NCBI RefSeq assembly: GCF_004801255.1
Contig: NZ_CP036295.1
Location: 2,244,001 to 2,308,000, forward strand
Source: Desulfovibrio desulfuricans
Lineage (GTDB): Bacteria > Desulfobacterota > Desulfovibrionia > Desulfovibrionales > Desulfovibrionaceae
Direction: 5' to 3'
Length of the DNA: 64,000 nt
The notes below the pieces were generated by a model. The model saw only the letters and a list, made by a program, of their open reading frames with translations. It did not search any database and was not told the origin of the DNA. Each line of letters begins with the position of its first letter. The stretch's first letter is position 1. A program made the translations under genes and the position numbers. Of the stretch, positions 1-9,400 are shown in pieces.

Positions 1-792
1 TGCTGGCGATGACCACGCCGCCCAGGAAGGGAATCAGCGGGTTGAACGAAAATTCCACACCGCAGAAGGTAAACTGGCAGGTGGTAAAGGTAAACTTGAT
101 GAGCTTCACGCCCGTGGGGGCGACAACGCCTTCGGCCTTGGACTTGGCAGCTTCAAAAGCCTTGGCGGCTTCCTTGGCCTTGGCCTTGGAGCGCTGACCA
201 GCGGGGGAGGTCTCCCACATCAGGTACAGGCCAAGCACCAGCACGAACAGACCAAAATAGCCCTGATAGGACGAGAAGTTCAGCTTGCCAGCCGTCAGAG
301 AAACAGCACTGAAAGCGCCCACAATGGAGCCGAGACCCAGAGCAAAGCCCAGGGGCAGCACAAGGCGCTTCATGCGGTAGTAGCTGAAGGTACTGATAAC
401 AGCGGAGAGACCGGCCAGCATCTGGTTGGAGGCGCGCACAGAGTCGGTAACAGACTTGTTGAGCGGGGTCTTGCCAAAAGACTTGGCATACGCGCCAAGG
501 CCGTGCACGGTCATGTGGCCCACGCCAGCCATAACACCGCCAAAAGCGCCCACGGTGGAGAAAATCCAGCCCACCCACAGGGCCCAGCCAAAGGCCAGCA
601 TCATGTTGACCTTGGGGCCGCCGGGGATACCCAGATAGCCGGGTTCGGCCTGCATATTCAGGGTTTCAGGGGCAGTTTCCACCTGTTTGGCAATGGCATT
701 GGCAAGCACGCTGCCGTCCGCCGCCATGGCGGCACCGCGGCCAGCACCACCAGCGTGGTCACCAGGCCCAAGAGTATCCATTTTTTTTTCAT
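1..792 (-). pseudogene. TauE/SafE-like membrane protein, frameshifted in the signal peptide, partial at window edge
   Basis: Reading the minus strand from the ATG at 792-790 gives a start MKKKWILLGL followed by a hydrophobic signal segment, with an excellent GGAGGAG ribosome site just upstream. After about 20 codons, near 728-740, the frame breaks. A shift of one base restores a long frame beginning AMAADGSV that stays open to the window edge. That frame has several hydrophobic membrane segments (for example MMLAFGWALWVGWIFSTVGA), an Ala/Lys-rich cytoplasmic stretch (KAKAKEAAKAFEAAKSKAEG) and GVEFSFNPLIPFLGG near the edge. I recognise this as the TauE/SafE-type (DUF81) permease often annotated in Desulfovibrio as a sulfite/organosulfonate exporter; the substrate is not shown by the sequence. 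The single indel may be a real mutation or a sequencing error. The intact downstream frame argues that the gene was functional recently. Confidence 0.6.
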
Positions 793-868
793 TCCAACTC
801 CTCCCGATCAACGTCGCGCACGCGCAACGGATTATAATGCCGGAAACCGCCCCTCAGAAGCGGATTCC

Positions 869-2372
869 TTAAAAAAACACATGCACCCACAAAAGCAGCG
901 TCTGCGGAAACACGCCCCACAGCACCACACCTGCCAGACAGCGCAGAAGGACAGCCCTCACGCCCGCACCACCCGAAGCTGTCTGCACGGGTGCGGGGTG
1001 ATTTGCCGGGGCTTCCTGCGTGTACATGCGTCTTGCCACGCCAGATAATACCAGGCCGAGAGGCGCTGCTGACCGCAGCCACAAGCACCGTCATGGTATA
1101 CCCTGCTAAAAAGGCCTCTTTATAGAGCAGGAATTTGCCCATAAAGCCCGCCGTCGGCGGGATGCCCGTCAGCGAAAAAAGAAAAAAAACAGCATGGCCG
1201 CAGCCAGGGCCTGATGCCGCGCGGCAAGGCCCGCGTAGTCGTCCAGGTCTTCCCCGGCGTCGGCCAGGGGGTATTGCCCAGCTTTTGCCCGTACACGGCA
1301 AGGTAGCCCATGATGGCAAAGGCCCCCATCTTCGTGCACAGGTAAATGGTCAAATACGCTGCGGTCGCACAAAGCCCGTCTGCGGTGCAGGCGGCGATCC
1401 CCAGCAGGGCGTAGCCCGCATGGGCTATGGCCGAGTACGCCAGCATGCGCTTGAGACCTGTTTGCATAACGGCGGCGATATTGCCCACCAGCATCGTCAA
1501 GGCGGCCATAAGGGCCAAAGCGCCGCTCCACTGCGCGCCAAGTTGCGTCAGGGCCATAACCAGCACTCGCGCAAGCGCGGCAAAGCTGGCCGTCTTGGCC
1601 GCCGCAGACATAAAGGCGTCAAGGTTGTGGGCGCACCTTCAACACGTCGGAAACCCAGACATGAAAGGGCGCGGCTGCCTCCTTGAATCCCATGCCTGCC
1701 AGCACGAGCGCCAAAGCAACAACCAGGGCGGGCAGCGTCTGCCCGTTTGCAACAACAGGCAGGGCGGCGGCCATCCTCGCCAGCTCGGTGTGCCCGGTAA
1801 GCCCATACAGCAGGGACATGCCAAAAAGCAACAAAGCCGAAGCGAAACTGCCCATCAAAAAATATTTGATGGCCGATTCGCTGCTGCGCGGATCGCTGGT
1901 GCGCAGGGCTGCCAACGCGTATATGGGCAAGGCCATAAGCTCAAGGCCCAGATAGAGCACAATGAGATCGCCAGCCGAGGCCATAACGCACATGCCCAGT
2001 GTTGAACATACTGCAAGACAGTAACATTCCCCCTGACGCATTGGGCATGTGAAAAAAAAATTTCGCTCATTAACGCCGTAAAAGCAAGTGCCATTACGCA
2101 AACTGCTTTAAACAGCGCACCAAAGCCGTCAGCGCAAAACATTCCGTCAAAGACGGTCACTCCACCGCCTGCGGAGACAGCTACTATGGCAGCAAGCGCT
2201 GTTATTGCGCCAACCACGGTCAACCATTGCAGAAAAGCCCTTTCATGCGGAAAGAACATGTCGCCGCACAGCAGATCGATGGCCGTGACCAAGAGGTCAG
2301 CTCCGGCAGCAGGGCCGGAAGGTCTTTCAGCAATGGCAGGGCCGAAAGAGGCGCTACGGATATGGCTGTCAT
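869..2372 (-). pseudogene. nuoN: Decayed NADH-quinone oxidoreductase subunit N
   Basis: Pieces of one NuoN protein lie in order in different minus-strand frames. The start is MTAISVAPLSALPLLKDLPA at 2372. It continues as VTAIDLLCGDMFFPHE, then GDLIVLYLGLELMALPIYAL, the PFHVWVSDV loop at about 1640, FMSAAAKTASFAALARVLVM, KRMLAYSAIAHAGYALLG, then SLTGIPPTAGFMGKFLLYKE, ending at VARRMYTQEAP and LLLWVHVFF at 869. At least six frame changes separate the pieces, near 2295, 2050, 1640 (two), 1275, 1180 and 1070. Some fall in homopolymers such as the T runs at about 1172-1190 and 2048-2056. NuoN is a proton-pumping membrane subunit of complex I. With this many breaks the locus cannot make the protein unless the assembly here is poor. 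The neighbouring nuoM fragment, which has lost a whole internal block, supports real decay. Confidence 0.85.
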
Positions 2373-2454
2373 GATAGCTCCTATGGTGTTGCCCTTGCGC
2401 CGCAGAACACCCGGCCCGTCGACCGCCCGCCCCCCCGGGAGACCTAAATACGCA

Positions 2455-2830
2455 TTACGCTGGCGACCGTCGGCGGCCTTGGCCGCCCGGCCCGCCTGCC
2501 TGGTTTGCAGAAAAAGCCGCAAATGCCTGCTGGGTATCTGCCACCAGATGCTCAACCGAGGCGTGCCTGTATTCCAGCAGCGCCTTGGGGAAAATACCGA
2601 TGCCGATAATCAGCACGGCCATGGTCAGCAGTATGGCAACCTCGCGCGCGTCCAACCTTTTACCAGCCAGCCCGCCGTACGCCCTGATTTTGCGTCAGGG
2701 CAAAAAGCCCCAGGGTCACAAAGCCCATATGGCGCACCGAGCTGTAGGCGATGAGCCGCTTTACATCCGTCTGCGCAAGGCAGACCAGCGCGCCGACAGA
2801 CAACATGTGCGCGTTATAATGCATTACAGA
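2455..2830 (-). pseudogene. nuoM: Remnant of NADH-quinone oxidoreductase subunit M with internal deletion
   Basis: On the minus strand, about 2820 to 2660 encodes [20 protein letters not shown] followed by [12 protein letters not shown], which is the conserved central NuoM segment containing the membrane Lys. The frame then stops. From 2655 a different frame resumes with LDAREVAILLTMAVLIIGIG and FPKALLEYR, the C-terminal helix of NuoM. Roughly 150 residues that normally lie between these segments are absent, and everything N-terminal of the first segment is missing. The fragment sits immediately upstream of the decayed nuoN, in the usual nuoM-nuoN order. It is a deletion remnant, not a gene. 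Confidence 0.75.
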
Positions 2831-2927
2831 CGGCAAAGGGGAGTCTGCGCGGAAGAGACCACGTGGGCTTCAGAGAGGTAAGCCGCCGCAACTGTGCGGC
2901 GAGGGCGAGGGAAAAAATGCGAAAGAA

Positions 2928-4589
2928 TCAGCCGACAGTGGAGGCAAGGGCGACGATTTCTTCAATCTGGGCAGACGTCAGCTCCTGCAGGCTAAAGCCT
3001 GGTCTGGCCAGATAAAACCCCTGGGCCAGATCAAAACCCAGGGCAATTACGGTTGCCAGTTCTTCGTGTGTTTCAACGCCCTCTGCCACCGTCAGTATGC
3101 CCTTGGAGCGGCAGTAGACGAGGATGTTGGACAAAAACTCACGTTTGGAGGCAGAGGCCTTGTGTATGGAGCGGATAAAAAAGCTGTCGATCTTGAGAAT
3201 TTCTGGCGAAATATTGAGCAGCCGCAAGGCGTTGGAGTGGGCGCAGCCAAAGTCGTCAATGGCGATAAAGGCCGCAACCTGCGAGCGCAGCTCGCGTATT
3301 TTGCGCGTAAGGCCGTCCTCGCTGGTGGCTGTCTCAATGATTTCAAACACCATGTTGCGGCTTATGGCCTCGTAGCGCGGGTGCAGCTTGCTCAGCTCGG
3401 CCACGTCCAGGTATTGCGCGGAGATGGCGTTGAAAAAAATCCTTTTGCTGCCCAGCGAATCGAGGTGCTCGCCCATCCAATTAAAAATCATCCTGAAGGT
3501 CAAATACTCCAGCTGGGGCAGCTTTGACTGAGCCTCAGCCAGCTGCAGCATGTCGAGCGGCGAGGCAAAATGCGGCGTCGTGGAGCGCATGAGCGCCTCG
3601 TAACCGTAAAGGGAGCCGTTTTTGAGGCTGACTATGGGCTGAAAGGCAAACCGTATCAGCTGGTTTTCAAGCAGTTCGTCCAGGCGCTCCTGACGGCTGA
3701 GAATATTGGCCTTGGCCCGGTATACCTCGGGGTTAAAGCGCATCAGCGTGCCGCGGTTGAAGTTTTGCACCTCAAACATGGCATGGCTGGCGTAATTCAT
3801 CAGCACGTCGGCGGTCATGGCGTCGCTGGGGTACACCGCCACGCCCAGAGACGCGCGGATGCGCACAATTTCGTTGGGCAGCTCTATGGTGGTGTTCAGC
3901 AGGGTTTTGCGGTTGTCCTGCGCAAAGCGCAAGGCGCTTTCTTCGTCGTCAAAGCTGTGGGCGTATACGGCAAACTCGTTGCCTGCGGTACGGGCCAGCA
4001 GCACCGAGTCGTTTTCGCACATACGCAGGGCTTCAACCACCTTGGCAATGTACAGGTCGCCGCAGTCATAGCCGTGCGTGTCGTTGACGTACTTAAGATT
4101 ATCGAGTCCGCACGAAAAGAGCACGCCAAACTTGCCCGGCTGCATCTGCAGGGCATCGCGCACGCCGCTGACAAAGGCCTTGCGGTTCATCAGGCCGGTT
4201 TCCACATCGTGGTTCTGATCGTGCTCGACCTGCCGTTTGCAGGTCTGCGCCTGATTGACAAGAAAATTCAGGCCGTCGGACAGGTCGCCCATGTCGTCAA
4301 CGGTGGACATGGGATACCCGGTGCTGAAAATAAGCAACTGGCGCGCCAGCCGTTTAAGCTTGGCGTGCAGGCTCTCAAGGTGCGTCGAAAGATTGCGGCA
4401 CGATTGCGGCGGGCGGACAGTCAGATTGCCCTCTGCCAGCGCGGCGGCGTAGGCGGAGAGGTCGGCGCAGGCGCGCGTGAGTTCGCACAGCTTGTCCGCC
4501 CCCGGTTGCTGCCTGCAGGCCTCAAACTGGGTCAGCGCGGCAGCAAATTGCCCGTGCAGCAGACTATCAAGCCCGGTTTCAATATCCAT
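2928..4589 (-). CDS. Degenerate GGDEF plus EAL domain protein, probable c-di-GMP phosphodiesterase
   Basis: The product has 553 residues. The N-terminal ~130 residues are helical and unrecognised. A GGDEF-type domain lies at about 130-300, but its signature is RTAGNEF instead of GGDEF, so cyclase activity is unlikely. An EAL domain at about 310-540 keeps its motifs: EALMR, the Asn in FFNAIS, FEIIET, AIDDFGCAHS, LKID and AEGVET. The expected role is hydrolysis of cyclic di-GMP, with the GGDEF remnant perhaps binding GTP as a regulator. No membrane segment or receiver domain is visible, so the protein should be cytoplasmic. The start ATG at 4589 has GAGG about seven bases upstream. It lies 70 bp downstream of the HDOD gene on the same strand and may be co-transcribed with it. 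Confidence 0.85.
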   Translation of the reverse strand: MDIETGLDSLLHGQFAAALTQFEACRQQPGADKLCELTRACADLSAYAAALAEGNLTVRPPQSCRNLSTHLESLHAKLKRLARQLLIFSTGYPMSTVDDMGDLSDGLNFLVNQAQTCKRQVEHDQNHDVETGLMNRKAFVSGVRDALQMQPGKFGVLFSCGLDNLKYVNDTHGYDCGDLYIAKVVEALRMCENDSVLLARTAGNEFAVYAHSFDDEESALRFAQDNRKTLLNTTIELPNEIVRIRASLGVAVYPSDAMTADVLMNYASHAMFEVQNFNRGTLMRFNPEVYRAKANILSRQERLDELLENQLIRFAFQPIVSLKNGSLYGYEALMRSTTPHFASPLDMLQLAEAQSKLPQLEYLTFRMIFNWMGEHLDSLGSKRIFFNAISAQYLDVAELSKLHPRYEAISRNMVFEIIETATSEDGLTRKIRELRSQVAAFIAIDDFGCAHSNALRLLNISPEILKIDSFFIRSIHKASASKREFLSNILVYCRSKGILTVAEGVETHEELATVIALGFDLAQGFYLARPGFSLQELTSAQIEEIVALASTVG

Positions 4590-4659
4590 GCACGCGCCTC
4601 AATAATGAGCCTCAAGAACTGTGGGAGCAAACATCTGCCGCATCCGGCCCGGGCACGGG

Positions 4660-5568
4660 CTACGCATCAAGTTCAGCAAAACCGGTTTCCTGTGCTTTGG
4701 CTATGCTCGTGACCACCGCCGAGCACACGGCATCAGGATCGCAACCCCTGGGCAGGTGCGCAAGCACCTCATCGTTGAGAGTCGCGGCGGCATCAAGGCT
4801 GCCGCGCGCCAGACAGTTAGCCGCTGCCAGCAGGTGCGACTCCATCCTGTAAGTAGTGGCAAGCTCTGGCGAATGGTGCAGATTTATGGGTTCAGTAAGC
4901 ACCAGGGGCAGTTTCCAGTGGTGCAGCACCGCCGCTCCGAGGAGCGCGTGGTCCATGCCCCACTCGGCATTTTCCGCTTCAAAGCTGCTCATTGACTCCG
5001 CCTGCTCCATCTCGACTACTTTTTCCCATACGTCTGGTCGGGTAGCTGCCAAAAAAACCTTGCCCACATCGTGCAGCAAGCCCGCTATATAGGCCTCGTC
5101 CGGCACCATCACCAGACGCTCGCCAGCTCTGGCGGATGGCCCGCACACGCCTGACGCTCCGCCCAAAACCTCAGCGAGGGCTCTGGCGATGGTCGCCACA
5201 GAGAGCAGGTGATTCCAGAACCTTTCCGTATCAAAGGCCTTGGGAAGCTTCGCTTCGCGTATAAACGACGACATGCCCACCATCAAGACCAACAGGCGCA
5301 CCTCGCGCAGGCCCATGATGCTTATGGCCCGTTGCAGGGTGGAAACCTTGAATTCAAGCCCATATGCCGCCGAATTGGCCACGGCAAGCACACGCGTCGT
5401 CAGCCGGGGGCTTTTTTCAATCAGGGCAACCACAGACTTCACGGAGGCGTTGGAGCCCTCCTGGGTAACCGCAAACAACAAGGGCAGCAGCTTGGGTTCG
5501 AACGGCAGCATTGGTGGATTTTGCAAAAGCTTTTGCAAAAACAACCTGGAATCTTTTTGAGACTGCAT
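4660..5568 (-). CDS. HDOD domain signalling protein
   Basis: The product has 302 residues made almost entirely of one HDOD domain. Recognisable parts are LPFEPKLLPLLFAVT near the N terminus, VLAVANSAAYG, ISIMGLREVRLLVLMVGM, and the HD-like motif GLLHDVGKVFLAA at about 170-182. HDOD proteins are non-enzymatic relatives of HD phosphohydrolases that act in signalling and often sit beside c-di-GMP enzymes, as here, where a GGDEF/EAL gene follows. Partner and output are not known from sequence. The ATG at 5568 has AGGA about ten bases upstream. Confidence 0.85.
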   Translation of the reverse strand: MQSQKDSRLFLQKLLQNPPMLPFEPKLLPLLFAVTQEGSNASVKSVVALIEKSPRLTTRVLAVANSAAYGLEFKVSTLQRAISIMGLREVRLLVLMVGMSSFIREAKLPKAFDTERFWNHLLSVATIARALAEVLGGASGVCGPSARAGERLVMVPDEAYIAGLLHDVGKVFLAATRPDVWEKVVEMEQAESMSSFEAENAEWGMDHALLGAAVLHHWKLPLVLTEPINLHHSPELATTYRMESHLLAAANCLARGSLDAAATLNDEVLAHLPRGCDPDAVCSAVVTSIAKAQETGFAELDA

Positions 5569-5639
5569 AACAAAATCCTGCCGGGTTGCTGCCCGTGCAC
5601 TCGGTAATACGACCTGTCCAGCCTGCTCGCCTGAACTCC

Positions 5640-6428
5640 ATAGTTCTCATATACGAAAACCCAGGGCAAAGACAATAGGTACTTAATTTTTAATAACTAA
5701 TACCAAATCGCCCCTAAATTGACAGGCCAAGATATAAAAACAGATATTAAGCCGACGTCTGCACCGCCCGAAAAAACGCATGGCCCAGCAAAATCATGGG
5801 CAATATATCCTTCAGCCCCACTCTAATCGGCTTTCAATAAAGCCTGCCCAACCATCTGTGTAAGCTGCGTGGGCGAGGTACACAAAACGATTACATGTTC
5901 ACTGTAGCACGGAAATAAATAATTCCATTTACTCGCCACCACATAAGCGCGACTACTCTAGCATGGGCTGCGCCCCGGCCTGTTGGCCTGCGGGCATAAA
6001 AAAAAATCGGGTCATGCGCGCTCGCAAGGGTGTGGCGTTTTTTTGCATATTCTGCGGCAGGTTGCCGCCGCTACGGTTCGTGTGGGGGTTGGGGGCTGTT
6101 TTGGGCTGCACCCCGCCTTTTCGGATCCCGCCTGGGGACAAAAAATAAAAAAATGCCGAAAAAAAACAGTCTTGCAGACGTAAGGACGACTGTTCCACTC
6201 CGACAAATAAAATTCAAGAAAAAACTTTAGGGGAAAACAAAAAAAAAATTTACCACTCTTCTGAACAGTTTTTTGGCGTTTCTAGCGTGCATTTTTTAAC
6301 CAAACGAGCAAAATTATGCACACCCTGAATCAAAATACCACTTTTTTTGTAACGGCAACAGTTTTACAACATTATCAAGAAATACTCCGAAACATTTTCT
6401 AGCTTTTTTATAGATACTTTTTGAGCAT
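5640..6428. other. Gene-free AT-rich gap beside the megasynthase cluster
   Basis: About 790 bp carry no credible gene on either strand. Short open frames here have low-complexity translations. The ends (5640-5960 and 6140-6420) are clearly richer in A and T than the rest of the window, with many A and T runs, while 6000-6130 is GC-rich. The gap separates the HDOD gene promoter from the 3' end of the NRPS cluster. I did not find a convincing intrinsic terminator for the NRPS operon. The composition is compatible with an insertion boundary. Confidence 0.5.
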
Positions 6429-9400
6429 CTATTGCCGCGCCAGATACTCCAGAATCAGAGTCGCCACATGGGGAACCAGCCCGGCTGAAAGCATGGACTC
6501 GTGGGTTCCCTCCGTCCAGCGCAGGTCAATATTTTCCTTTTTCAAAAAACGGCTCCAACCCTGGTAGTCGTCGTCGATCAATATCTGCGGATTGTTGACA
6601 AAATCCAGCGCCCGCACCAGCAGCACCCTGATGTCCGATGGCGTTGGCCGTTCGTAACGCGCCGCCGCCAACGCGTTGCCGCGGTAAGTCAGCAGCAGGT
6701 TGTCCATCTGCACAGAGCTGAAACCCGCCGGCAAAAGACCACTTTTTTCACCGCATTCCACAAGATACTCGAGCTGCCGCGCGCGCGGCATGACGCGCAG
6801 TTTTTCCGGATCAAATGCCAGCCCCTGCTGCAGTATGGTCTGCAGCAGTTCTATGTCGTCCTTGGCCGCCATCTGCTTTGCCCGGCTGTTGTCAGCCACG
6901 GAATCAAGAATGATGACCGGTCCAGGTTTGTTGCCCATGGCGGCATACTTGCAGGCCGTCTCATAGGCCAGCACCCCGCCAAGGCTCCAGCCGCCAAAAA
7001 TGATGTTCTGGCTTTCAACCTTGAGTATTTCGGCAAGGTAATACTCCGCAAGCCCCTCGACAGTGTGCAGTTCAATGGACAGGGCGCTGCGCTTCTGGCT
7101 GAACCCGGCCGCCTCGACCGCGTAGACAGTGTACTTGTGGCCCAGCAGCCGAGCCAGATCGCTGTAGCAAAAAACGCTGCCCCCCAAGGGGTGGAACAAA
7201 AACAGGTTTTTGCCGCCCTCGCAGTGGCAAAGCCTGATGACGGGGCTGTCGCGCTTTTCGGTTTTGCCGTCCAGCAGCTCGGCCAGCCGCGCTATGCTCG
7301 AATGCGTAATCAGCTCATTGACCGCCACATGTACGCCCAGCTCTTTTTCAATCATGGCGATAAGCCTGATGGAAAGGATGCTGTGCCCCCCAAGGCTGAA
7401 AAAGCCTGCGTCGGCGTCTGTTACATCCACACCCAGCAGACGCTTCCAGATTTCGGCCAGTTTTTCTTCCACCGGTCCGGCGGGTTTGCGGCCGCCCTGC
7501 GTTTTTACGCCGCCAAGGGGCGAAGGCAGGGCCTTTTTGTCTATCTTTCGGTTGAGCGAAAACGGCAGCTCCACCATGGGGACAAAATACTCCGGCACGC
7601 AGTAGGCGGGCAGCTGCTGCTCAAGGTAGCTGCGCAACAAGGCCATATCCACCTCGCCGACCACATAGGCGGCAAGGCTTTTTTCCGCCCCGGCGCGAAA
7701 GCTGTCCGCCACCACGGCCACCTGCCGCACACCGGGAAAATCCGCCACGGCTTTTTCCACTTCGCCAAGTTCTACCCGGTTGCCGCGTATTTTTACCTGC
7801 TGGTCTTCGCGCCCTCGGTAGTACACAAGACCGTTCTGCACAAAGCCGTTGTCGCCCGTGCGGTAATGGCGCTGGCCGTCTTTTTCCACAAATGCGCCGG
7901 GGCCCGCGTTGTCCAGATATCCCCGCGACACGCCGTCGCCAGATATCCACAGCTCGCCGGTGACGGAATCGGGCACCTCACGGCAATTTTTGTCCATCAC
8001 AGTGATGCGTACGTCCTGCAGCGGTCTGCCGATGGGATAGGCGGTAAAATCCTGATAATTGTGCACGTCAATACGAAAGGCGCTGCTGTCAACCGTGCAT
8101 TCCGTAGGGCCGTACACGTTGTACAGCACCACGCCCTCATGGCCGGGTATGGCGTAAAACTTGCGGATAACGTCGGGCCGCAGCACCTCGCCCGCCAACA
8201 GCAGCGTCTTGAGCGACAAGACTTCGCGCCGTTCGGCCAGCCAGTCGACAAGCACGTTGAAAAAGGCCGGGGTCATATCGCACAGGTCAAGCCCGCGCTG
8301 ACGCACGCAGGCGCAGAACAGCGAGGGATTTTTGCGCTCCTCGTCGGCAAGCGCATAAAGGCTCTTGCCGCAAAAAATGGAAACCGCCAACTGCTGCACC
8401 GAAGCGTCGAACGAAAGCGGCGCAACCAGCCCCACGCGTGCGCAGCCCGCCGCATAGGGCCGCAATGCCCGCAAAATATGCATAAGGTTGCGGTGCTCGA
8501 CCACCACGCCCTTGGGCGCGCCCGTGGAACCGCTGGTGTACACGATGTACGCGGCCTGATGCGCCTCGCAGGCAGGCAGCGGCTCACCCGTGGGCAAGGG
8601 CAGATGCCGCGCCGCAAAGCGCGAGGGCTGCACGGGCCTGCGCCCGCCGCCACGGCGAATGACCACATCGTACCGGAAAGCCTGGCCGCCTGCCGGGTCG
8701 CAGGCAGGGTCGCAAGCCTGACCCAGGACGCAGGGCGTAAAGGTCACTTCCACCGGCTCGGGGCACTGGGCGGCCCATTCCGCAAAAAAACGGCGGGGAA
8801 CAAACAGCTCGCCAGAGGCGTCGTGTCGCAGCAGGCCCGTCTGGTTGCCCGTGGCAAGACCGTACGCCTGCAGGGCGGCCCGCAGGTCGTCCTGGGTTTC
8901 CAGATCGCGCACCGCGCCCACAAACAGTGTGCCGTCCGGGGCCAAGAGCCGCAGAGCGGCCCCAAGTACCCTGCGCAGATAGTTGTAACCGGGAAAGTTC
9001 TCCACAACGCCATTCAGCACGACAGCGTCGAACTCCTTCCCTTCAATAAAACGTATGTCCGCCGCTTCCATGCGGCGGGCAGTGACCTTTGCCCCCGACT
9101 GGCGGCAGGATACCCGCTCAAGCTCGTTGCGGGCCAGATCCACGGCAGCATATTCCGTCGCCGCCGCTGCAAGGGTTTGCGCAACCAGTCCCGAGCCGCT
9201 GCCCACATCAAGCACCCGCCGGTTGCGGCTGTGCGCAAGCCCGCATTTTTCAAGCACGGCTGCGGCCATGGCCGCCAGATGGTCCGCCGGGCAGGGGGTA
9301 GCGTCAAAGTCGCTCTTCCACCCCATGTCGCTGCCCGCTTCAGCCACCTGCTCCCAGTATTCCGTGCTGGCAAGTCCTGAGCCTTTTTCGGCGGCGTCCT

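Noticed and set aside
2828..2910. Sequence with CCGCAACTGT and GC-rich repeats resembling part of a cobalamin riboswitch
   Set aside because: The remaining conserved boxes and the B12 box are missing, and no plus-strand gene follows. It is probably junction DNA behind the nuoM deletion.
5953..6230. Short open frames on both strands in the AT-rich gap
   Set aside because: They overlap one another on both strands, have low-complexity translations and no ribosome site.
6501..9380. A 959-codon plus-strand open frame opposite the smaller synthase
   Set aside because: It is an antisense shadow; the minus strand has intact A, MT, T and TE motifs.
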